Positions 21,884 to 28,005 of a DNA stretch of 28,005 bases are shown piece after piece. Position numbers and translations under genes: made by a program. How positions within the stretch are numbered: the stretch's first letter is position 1; every line of letters starts with the position of its first letter. This DNA is from Deltaproteobacteria bacterium (GTDB lineage Bacteria > Myxococcota > UBA796 > SXON01): the NCBI GenBank assembly GCA_947483545.1, contig CANKNP010000019.1, positions 1-28,005 on the forward strand. Reading direction: 5' to 3'. The notes under the pieces were generated by a model. It searched no databases. It was not told the DNA's origin and saw only the letters and a program-made list of their open reading frames with translations.

Positions 21884-21959
21884 CGAGCCGAGATGCGCTC
21901 GACTACGAGCGCGTGGGCGGCTTCCGCGGGAGTACCCGCGAAATCCGCCCCTCGGCTCG
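21884..21959. other. 76-base structured element: three-way junction of perfect stems
   Basis: An outer nine-pair stem is formed by CGAGCCGAG (21884-21892) and CTCGGCTCG (21951-21959). Inside are two arms. Arm one is GCGCTCG (21895-21901), a four-base ACTA loop, and CGAGCGC (21906-21912). Arm two has a basal stem of GGGCGG (21915-21920) with CCGCCC (21945-21950), and an apical stem of CGCGGG (21925-21930) and CCCGCG (21935-21940) around an AGTA loop. All four stems are perfect. It is not a tRNA: there is no anticodon arm, TPsiC motif or acceptor-CCA pattern. It could be a small RNA, a mobile repeat of REP type, or a terminator cluster between the convergent genes. The remaining gap to 22002 has no further structure that I can support. 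Confidence 0.55.
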
Positions 21960-22002
21960 GGTGTCGTTGGAGCCTCCGACCGGATGACCGGCGCCGCTCG
22001 AC

Positions 22003-22518
22003 CTACCGGGCCGCTCCCCACTCTCCCTCCCCCACCCTCACATACCCCCAAACCATCCGCCTCTCCCCCTCGCCATCGTCGATCGTCGCGGTCAGCACGT
22101 CGCCCGCGCGCTCGTAGACGATCCTGCGCGGATAGTCGTGCGCGGGATTTGTGAACACCGCTTTGCCCGGCCCGACCTCCACGAGCGTGAATTCTGTCGT
22201 CGGCGCGCCTTCGGGGGTCGCCCGGTACACGATCCCCGGGGGCGTCAGCAGGACCGCCATCGCCTCGTTGAAGCAGTCCCCGGCGCGGTTGCAGGTCCGG
22301 GACGTTCCCGCCATGCCGTCCGGCCCCGGCACGGTCCACGCTTCCGTCGTCGTGGTCGCCCCATCGACGTAGGTCCAAGTCCCCGCGAGGAACGCGACCG
22401 CGTCGAGGTTTGTCGGGGCGGGGAGGGACATTGGCGCGGCGGGGGGCGCCTTCGCGGCGCACGCGAACAACACCAGGAGACAGAGCATTCGGACCACCAA
22501 GCCGTCGGATGGTACCAT
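22003..22518 (-). CDS. Lipoprotein with DUF6265-type domain
   Basis: The product is 171 residues, read from ATG 22518. The signal-like stretch RMLCLLVLFACAAK ends in a lipobox-like Cys with Phe at -2, so lipidation is likely but not certain. An in-frame GTG or the ATG that begins MLCLLV could be the true start. The rest matches DUF6265: VAFLAGTWTYVDG, EAWTVPGPDGMAGTSRTCN, IVYRATPEG, FTLVEVGPGKAVFTNPAHDYPRRIVYER, and a closing RRMVWGYVRV. The family is exported and of unknown function. It is divergent from the MopE-repeat gene with only 17 bp between start codons, so any promoters must lie inside the neighbouring coding sequences. Confidence 0.75.
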   Translation of the reverse strand: MVPSDGLVVRMLCLLVLFACAAKAPPAAPMSLPAPTNLDAVAFLAGTWTYVDGATTTTEAWTVPGPDGMAGTSRTCNRAGDCFNEAMAVLLTPPGIVYRATPEGAPTTEFTLVEVGPGKAVFTNPAHDYPRRIVYERAGDVLTATIDDGEGERRMVWGYVRVGEGEWGAAR

Positions 22519-22535
22519 GCACTGCCGGAGCCCCG

Positions 22536-25500
22536 ATGATCCTCAAGACCCTGCCGCTGTTGCTGGCCCTCGGCTGCCGTGACAAGGCCGTAGCGCCTGG
22601 CGACAGCGTCGTGGACGACACTGACCCCCCGAAGGACACCGCCGATGACACAGCCCCGCCCGCGGAGGACCTCGACGGGGACGGCTTCGACACCCCCACC
22701 GACTGCGACGACGCCAACACGGACATTCACCCCGACGCCGCCGAAGTGTGTGACGGCATCGACAATGACTGCGACGGGCTCACCGACGACGACGACGACA
22801 ATCTATCCGCCGCCCCGGTTTGGCACACCGACGCCGACGGCGATGGTTACGGCGACGCCGCCGCCGCGGTTCAAGCCTGCCTCGCGCCTGACGGTGCCGT
22901 CGAGGAGGCCGGAGACTGTAACGACAACGACCCCGCCTACCATCCCGGGGCCGCCGAGGCGGACTGCACCGATCCCAACGACTACAATTGCGATGGCTCT
23001 GTTGGCTATGCCGACGCCGACGGGGACGGTTTTGCGGCGTGCGCGGACTGCGACGAGACCACGACGGACGCGAACCCTGGTGCGGAAGAGGTGTGCGACG
23101 AGATCGACAATGACTGCGATGGGCTCGTTGACGACGAGGACGACCCCGTCTCCGGGCAGAACACCTGGTACATGGACGTGGATGGCGACGAGTACGGGGG
23201 CGAGGAGGTGCTCGGCTGTGACCGCCCCCTGGGTTCTGTCGCCGTGGGTGGGGATTGTGATGACTTGGACCCAACGCTCAATCCCGGCGCGCCCGAGGAC
23301 GATTGCACGGATCCCACGGACTACAACTGCGATGGTTCAACGGGCCATGCGGACAACGATGCGGATGGCTTTGCCGCCTGCGAGGACTGCAACGATGACG
23401 ATCCCGCGACCAACCCCAGCGGCCTCGAGTCCTGCGACGGCGTGGACAACGACTGCGATGACCTGACAGACGAGGACGACGCCTTCGATGTGACCGCCTG
23501 GTACGCGGACACCGATGGCGACGGCTTCGGCGACGCGGACGATTCGGTCCTGACCTGTGACCAACCCGAGGGCTATGTTGCGGACAGCTCCGATTGTGAC
23601 GACGGCGACGACGACATCAGCCCCGAGGCGGCGGAGCGGTGTGACGACGTGGACAATGACTGCGACACCGTTGTGGACGAAGACGCCTCCGTGGACGTCT
23701 CGACCTGGTACACCGACGAGGATGGTGACCGTTTTGGCGACGCAAGCTCTGACACCATCGCCTGTGACAACCCGGTGGGCGCTGTCAGCGACGCGAGCGA
23801 CTGTGACGACACCGAGGAAACGACCTACCCCGGCGCCCCCGAGACCTGCGATGGGGTTGACAATGACTGCGACGACACCGTGGACGAGCCCCCGACGGAC
23901 GCGCTCGCCTGGTACGCCGACGAGGATGGCGACGGCTACGGTGACCCGCTCGCCATGCTCACCACCTGTGACGCGACCACCGCCGCGGTGACGGACGCCT
24001 CGGACTGTGACGACACACAGGCGGAGACTTTCCCGGGCGCGCCCGAGACGTGCGACGACCGAGACAACGACTGTGACGGCGAGGTGGACGAGGACGCGCC
24101 GGACGCCTCGACCTGGTACGACGACGACGATGGGGACGGCTTTGGCGATGCCACGGCGCCGACGATCTCCTGCGCCGCCCTGGGCTCTGTCTCGGACGCG
24201 ACCGACTGTGATGACAGCACGGCGGCCGCCAATCCCGACGCGCCCGAGACGTGTGACGGCATCGACAATGACTGTGACACCACCGTCGATGAGCCGGACG
24301 CGGTCGACGCCAACACCTGGTACGCCGATGTGGACGCGGACAGTTTTGGTGATCCGACCACGGGGATCACGACGTGTGATCCGGCGGGCGGGACCGTCAC
24401 CGATGGCTCCGACTGTAACGATACGCTCCCAGAGGCCAACCCGTCCGCCCCCGAGATGTGTGACGGCATGGACAACGACTGCGACGACCTGATCGACGAG
24501 TCCGACGCGACCGACGCGACGACCTGGTACGATGACGCGGACGGCGACAGCTATGGCGATCCGACCAGCGCAATCCGGACATGCTACGCGCCTTCCGGCA
24601 CGGTCAACGTCGCGTCGGATTGCGACGATGACGACCCCAGCGCCTACCCGGGGGCGCCGGAGACCTGCGATGGCGCGGACAACGACTGCGACACTTCGAT
24701 CGACGAGGACGACACCTCCGTCTGGTACGCCGACACCGATGGCGATGGCTACGGGGACGACGGCACCGGCGTGGTCGATTGCGCGCAGCCCGAAGGCTAT
24801 GTGTTGGACGCCGCCGATTGTGACGACGGGGACGCCGGCGTAAACCCCGGCGCCACTGAGGTATGCAACGACCTGGACGACAACTGCGACACCGTGATCG
24901 ACGCGGACGCGACCGATGCCCTCCCCTGGTACACCGACGCGGACGAGGACGGCTACGGCGACCTCACCACAGCGGTCATCACCTGCGACGCCCCGGACGG
25001 CGCCGTGCCTGACGGCACCGACTGTGATGATTCAACTGCCAGGATCCACCCTGGCGCTGTCGAGGTCTGTAGCGGCCAGGAGCTCGACTGTGACGGCGCC
25101 GCCCCGGCGTCGTGCGAGAGCTGCAGCGAGGTGTTGAGCGTCGGCAGCTCGACCGGCGACGGGCTCTACGACATCGATCCCACCGGCACCGGCGCGGACG
25201 TCGAGGTCTGGTGTGACATGACCACGGACGGTGGAGGGTGGACGATGGTTCAGCGCACCGTCTGGGATTGGACGGACACCAGCCGCCTCAAGACCGGGTA
25301 TGCGACCTGGTACGGCTCCACCCTCGGTGATCCCGACGATGGCACCGCGTTCCGGCTCGCCGGGCAATATTGGGATGATCTGAATGGCGATTTGGAGCAC
25401 ATGCTCCTGCACGTCGCCCGGGACAGCAGCACCGGTGGGGACTGTGACCCGCTCTACTACCTTGGTACGAATGGCACGTTCAGCATCTCCAGCACGGCGG

Positions 25501-25811
25501 CGAGCCTCTCGACAATCACGTCCACCGCGACCTTCACCAACAGCACCTCGTTGTCCGCCACCGACACCGGGACCTACAGCACCTGCGTGACCAGCTATGA
25601 CGGTGTCCCCTGGTTCTACGGCCTGTGCTGCAGCACCTGTCCGACGTTCAAAGGCGGCTATTGGTCGGACACCGCGCATCCGATGGCGAGCTACCTCGAT
25701 ACCACTGCGGACGCGTTTGGGTCCACCTCCGCGGACGTTTGTCCCTCTGGCGGCGCGGTCACCAGCTACTACTTCGAGGGGATCAACGTGATGGAGTACT
25801 ACGTGCGGTGA
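22536..25811 (+). CDS. Lipoprotein with thirteen MopE-type metal-binding repeats and a fibrinogen-like C-terminal domain
   Basis: The product is 1091 residues. GGAG at 22527-22530, five bases before the ATG, fixes the start at 22536 rather than at the upstream ATG. The signal ends in a lipobox Cys14 (LLALGC), followed by an acidic Thr-rich linker. About thirteen repeats follow between residues ~45 and ~850 (TWYADxDGDGYGD, SDCDD, PGAPETCDGxDNDCD), more regular than in the other members. The last 235 residues are fibrinogen-like (GSSTGDGLYDIDPTG, WCDMTTDGGGWTMVQRTVW), with a cysteine-rich end (GLCCSTCPTFKGGYW, YYFEGINVMEYYVR). The presumed role is a surface protein with a metal-loaded stalk and a ligand-binding head. 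It converges on another MopE-repeat gene across a palindrome-rich spacer. Confidence 0.88.
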   Translation: MILKTLPLLLALGCRDKAVAPGDSVVDDTDPPKDTADDTAPPAEDLDGDGFDTPTDCDDANTDIHPDAAEVCDGIDNDCDGLTDDDDDNLSAAPVWHTDADGDGYGDAAAAVQACLAPDGAVEEAGDCNDNDPAYHPGAAEADCTDPNDYNCDGSVGYADADGDGFAACADCDETTTDANPGAEEVCDEIDNDCDGLVDDEDDPVSGQNTWYMDVDGDEYGGEEVLGCDRPLGSVAVGGDCDDLDPTLNPGAPEDDCTDPTDYNCDGSTGHADNDADGFAACEDCNDDDPATNPSGLESCDGVDNDCDDLTDEDDAFDVTAWYADTDGDGFGDADDSVLTCDQPEGYVADSSDCDDGDDDISPEAAERCDDVDNDCDTVVDEDASVDVSTWYTDEDGDRFGDASSDTIACDNPVGAVSDASDCDDTEETTYPGAPETCDGVDNDCDDTVDEPPTDALAWYADEDGDGYGDPLAMLTTCDATTAAVTDASDCDDTQAETFPGAPETCDDRDNDCDGEVDEDAPDASTWYDDDDGDGFGDATAPTISCAALGSVSDATDCDDSTAAANPDAPETCDGIDNDCDTTVDEPDAVDANTWYADVDADSFGDPTTGITTCDPAGGTVTDGSDCNDTLPEANPSAPEMCDGMDNDCDDLIDESDATDATTWYDDADGDSYGDPTSAIRTCYAPSGTVNVASDCDDDDPSAYPGAPETCDGADNDCDTSIDEDDTSVWYADTDGDGYGDDGTGVVDCAQPEGYVLDAADCDDGDAGVNPGATEVCNDLDDNCDTVIDADATDALPWYTDADEDGYGDLTTAVITCDAPDGAVPDGTDCDDSTARIHPGAVEVCSGQELDCDGAAPASCESCSEVLSVGSSTGDGLYDIDPTGTGADVEVWCDMTTDGGGWTMVQRTVWDWTDTSRLKTGYATWYGSTLGDPDDGTAFRLAGQYWDDLNGDLEHMLLHVARDSSTGGDCDPLYYLGTNGTFSISSTAASLSTITSTATFTNSTSLSATDTGTYSTCVTSYDGVPWFYGLCCSTCPTFKGGYWSDTAHPMASYLDTTADAFGSTSADVCPSGGAVTSYYFEGINVMEYYVR
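22669..25095 (+). repeat. MopE-type protein repeat array (about 13 units)
   Basis: The units are mostly 200-210 bp. The central ones are homogeneous, with Cys-Asp-Gly-x-Asp-Asn-Asp-Cys-Asp at each third loop. The early units alternate between long (with a WY start) and short (DADGDGFAACxDC) forms, as if a two-unit block had been duplicated: 22825-23078 compares well with 23165-23390. Confidence 0.8.
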
Positions 25812-25843
25812 GGGGCGCACCGAGGCATCGATCCTACGGGGAG

Positions 25844-26101
25844 CCCTCATCCGCCGCCGGTTACGGCGGCACCTTCTCCCGGAGGGAGAAGGGTGGGACC
25901 GAGTCACGCGGAACACTGGACGTTGGAACTAGACTAGAGAAGGGTGGGACAGAGCCACGCGGAACACTGGACGGTGCAACTACCCTTCTCCCGCTCGGCG
26001 GGAGAAGGGTGGGACCGAGTCACGCGGAACACTGGACGGTGGGACTACCCTTCTCCCGCTCGGCGGGAGAAGGTGCCCGCGTCTTCGCGGGCGGATGAGG
26101 G
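25844..26101. repeat. BIME-like composite palindromic repeat between two convergent MopE-repeat genes
   Basis: The element fills most of the 346-bp gap 25812-26157. Its ends are inverted copies of the same 37-base pattern. The left, 25844-25880, begins CCCTCATCCG and ends CACCTTCTCCC. The right, 26065-26101, begins GGGAGAAGGTG and ends CGGATGAGGG. Each has a short inner hairpin of varied sequence. Between them the core GAAGGGTGGGAC[CA]GAG[TC]CACGC recurs at 25888, 25939 and 26004, and its start again at 26069, with spacing 51, 65 and 65 bp. CTTCTCCCGC and GCGGGAGAAG form near-perfect hairpins near 25985-26007 and 26050-26072. This is the structure of REP/BIME-type intergenic repeats. It may also end transcription from both sides. 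Nothing else is seen in the gap. Confidence 0.75.
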
Positions 26102-26157
26102 TAGTCCAAGATCCGCGGGGAGCAATCATCGGGCCGGAATTTCACCGAATCATCCGT

Positions 26158-28005
26158 TCACTGCCCCTCCGCCGCCCCCTGCACGACGCTCACACCCTCC
26201 ACCAATCCAAACATCGTCGATTGCACATCCGCCGAGAAATCGACCTCGTGCGGCAGGTGGAGCTGCACGATGTGGTCCATGTAGGGCACGCCCGCCGGGA
26301 TCGTGCCGGGGCTTCCGAGGGACGTGGCGTAGTCGTTCGCCACCCCGATCAGGTAGGGATCGTAGTTCGACAGGCCCAGCACATAGGTCGGCGCTGCGAC
26401 GTAGGCGAAGGCGATCCCCCAGGTGCCGTTCGAGACATCGGCGTACATCAAGCTCGGGTCGGTGGTGAAGGTCGCGCCGCTGGTGATCGCGTCGCGGCGG
26501 GTCTCCCAGGGGCGGATCCCGCCGGTGGCCTCTCCCGGGTGGGAGAGGGTCGAGTCCACGGTGGTGATCTGGTAGACCTTGCTGTAGACCTCGGGCCGCC
26601 CGGCGAACATCAGGTAGGTGTAGTCGTAGTCGTAGCCGGACTGGCCGTCGCTGCGGCTGCCGGATGCGGACAGCATGGCCACGACCGGACCATCGTTCAG
26701 GACCTCCAGGGTGCCAGCGCTGTCTTGCGGGTCCATGCCCCAGCTCCCGCCGTAGAAGGAGTTGCCGCAGCAAGCGTCGGTCTGATGCTCCAGGTTGGGT
26801 GACCCGAGGTAGGTCAAGCTGCTCAACAGCCCGCCGTAGTTGGCGTCGAAGGTGGCGGTGGTGAGACCGTTCTCGACCGAGTCGCCGTCCGCGGTCAAGC
26901 TCGTGGTGTAGGCGGCCGGGGCGGCGCCCCCGAAGTAAAGGCCGACGGTGACGGTGCTCCCCGCCGCGACCGGGTCCAACGTCGTGTCGTCGGCATCCGC
27001 GTCCCAGAGGAACGCGACGGTGCCGTATTCGTCGATGGGATCGGCGGCGTCCAGCTTGTCGAGCAGGCCGACGTAGTCATCGAGGAACTGGCTGGGCAGC
27101 TCCAGCGGGCCCGTCGCGCAGTCCTGGACCACAACCCGGAGGCTGGTCGAATCGAACGCAGCGCTCGCGCCCACGCTGTCGAGGGCGGCGCGGAAGTCAA
27201 CGTCGAGGAGGACGGGCGGGCTGTCGAGGTCATATGCGGACGCGGTCACGTCCACGAGGATGCGGTAGGGGGAGCTGGCGTCGCCCCAGGCATCGGTGGG
27301 ATCGATGTCGTCGTCGCAATTGTCGTCGAGACCGTTGCAGATCTCCAAGGCGTCGGGGTGTACGGCGCTGTCGTCGTCGTCACAGTCGTCGGGGTTGGTG
27401 ACGTAGTCAGCGGGGGTGTCACAGTCGACGATGCTGTCGGTGGCGTCGCCGAAGCTGTCGCCGTCTACGTCCGCGTAGGAGGGAAAGGTCGCGAGCCCGT
27501 CGTCGATGACGTCGTCACAGTCATCGTCCACATCGTTGCAGGTCTCGGAGGCGGCCGGGTGGATCGTGGAATTGGCGTCGTCACAATCGTCGCCATTCTG
27601 GACATCTCCGGCGGCGCCGTCACACGCGCTGACACAGGTCGAAGCATCGCCGTAGCCATCGCCGTCGGCGTCGGTACACCAGGTCTCCAAATCCACGGCA
27701 TCGGTGTCGATCACGGTGTCGCAATTGTCGTCCAAGTTGTTGCAGACCTCGGTGGCGCCGGGGTTTACGCCCGCGTCCCCATCGTCACAGTCCGCGTCGT
27801 CCAGCACGTAGCCTTCCGGCTGGGCGCAATCGACCACGCCCGTGGTGTCGTCGCCGTACCCGTCGCCGTCCACGTCGGCGTACCACGTGAGCGCGTCGTC
27901 CTCGTCGATCAGCGTGTCGCAATCATCGTCGATGTCGTTGCAAGCCTCGGTGGCGCCCGGGTTTACGCTACCGTCCCCGTCGTCACAATCGTCGCTATCC
28001 AACAC
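26158..28005 (-). CDS. MopE-repeat protein with unrecognised C-terminal domain (5' part outside window)
   Basis: The frame is open to the window edge, so the N-terminus, signal and earlier repeats are missing. The GTG at 28003-28005 is simply the first in-frame codon. The first ~240 visible residues hold four MopE-type repeats (GDCDD/ADCDD, NPGATEVCNNLDDNCD, HPAASETCNDVDDDCDD). The following ~375 residues form one large beta-rich domain: SSPYRILVDVTASAYDLD, STSLRVVVQDC, ELPSQFLDDYVGLL, STVTVGLYFGGAAPAAYTTS, GSWGMDPQDSAGTLEVLNDG, GGIRPWETRRDAIT. The N-terminal half resembles beta-sandwich modules that precede secreted polysaccharide-active enzymes, but I cannot assign a family. It differs from the fibrinogen-like ends of the related genes. 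Confidence 0.78.
   Translation of the reverse strand: MLDSDDCDDGDGSVNPGATEACNDIDDDCDTLIDEDDALTWYADVDGDGYGDDTTGVVDCAQPEGYVLDDADCDDGDAGVNPGATEVCNNLDDNCDTVIDTDAVDLETWCTDADGDGYGDASTCVSACDGAAGDVQNGDDCDDANSTIHPAASETCNDVDDDCDDVIDDGLATFPSYADVDGDSFGDATDSIVDCDTPADYVTNPDDCDDDDSAVHPDALEICNGLDDNCDDDIDPTDAWGDASSPYRILVDVTASAYDLDSPPVLLDVDFRAALDSVGASAAFDSTSLRVVVQDCATGPLELPSQFLDDYVGLLDKLDAADPIDEYGTVAFLWDADADDTTLDPVAAGSTVTVGLYFGGAAPAAYTTSLTADGDSVENGLTTATFDANYGGLLSSLTYLGSPNLEHQTDACCGNSFYGGSWGMDPQDSAGTLEVLNDGPVVAMLSASGSRSDGQSGYDYDYTYLMFAGRPEVYSKVYQITTVDSTLSHPGEATGGIRPWETRRDAITSGATFTTDPSLMYADVSNGTWGIAFAYVAAPTYVLGLSNYDPYLIGVANDYATSLGSPGTIPAGVPYMDHIVQLHLPHEVDFSADVQSTMFGLVEGVSVVQGAAEGQ
27290..28005 (-). repeat. MopE-type protein repeat array (four visible units, continues past the window)
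   Basis: Four units are visible on the minus strand. The second, about 27690-27885, is nearly identical in protein and very similar in DNA to the twelfth unit of the gene at 22536 (24723-24924). Confidence 0.8.

Noticed and set aside
21884..21959. tRNA or tmRNA gene
   Set aside because: The length is right for a tRNA, but there are only two inner arms, loops are four bases, and no TPsiC, D-loop or anticodon signature is present.
25884..26073. Possible CRISPR array
   Set aside because: Repeats are only three, the spacing differs (51 and 65 bp), and the intervening DNA is itself repeated hairpin sequence. No cas gene is near.

Overview
The window is GC-rich DNA of a Gram-negative, predatory or soil-type delta-proteobacterial lineage. 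Myxococcota or a close relative is the best fit. The evidence is an AgmX/PglI-type C-terminal domain, an MshEN/DUF4388 (PATAN) signalling scaffold, a giant Ser/Thr kinase, and four large secreted proteins built from MopE-type 'putative metal-binding' repeats. This placement rests on gene content only. No rRNA or tRNA gene and no CRISPR array was seen.

Left part (1-6023): the N-terminal part of a PD-(D/E)XK nuclease leaves the window on the minus strand. It is divergent from a YkgJ-type cysteine-cluster protein. Then, all on the plus strand, come a small acidic protein with a good promoter, a 665-residue scaffold (MshEN, degenerate HD-like region, pseudo-receiver, DUF4388), a thioredoxin-fold/rhodanese fusion, and a zinc-ribbon/TM/AgmX-like envelope protein.

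Middle (6028-11824): two divergent MopE-repeat lipoproteins share a 41-bp intergenic region. One ends in a fibrinogen-like domain. The other ends in a seven-bladed FG-GAP (integrin-type) propeller that is broken by a one-base frameshift near 11245. A small VOC-fold protein follows on the minus strand.

Housekeeping block (11868-21852): a 1087-residue Ser/Thr kinase with an ATPase-like/helical tail is convergent with a minus-strand operon rplU-rpmA-obgE-(lipoprotein)-rsfS-rlmH. That operon is driven by a clear TTGACA promoter and serves ribosome assembly and silencing. Divergent from it are a membrane metalloprotease, a PH-domain membrane protein and the 23S rRNA helicase dbpA.

Right part (21853-28005): the 150-bp gap after dbpA holds a strong hairpin and a 76-nt element that folds into a perfect three-way junction. 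A DUF6265 lipoprotein follows on the minus strand. Two more MopE-repeat genes then converge on a 346-bp gap filled by a palindromic, BIME-like repeat. One has a fibrinogen-like end. The other is truncated by the window edge and has an unrecognised end.

The most unusual material is the cluster of four MopE-repeat surface proteins with different C-terminal heads, the structured 76-nt element, and the signalling scaffold in which every receiver catalytic residue has been lost.
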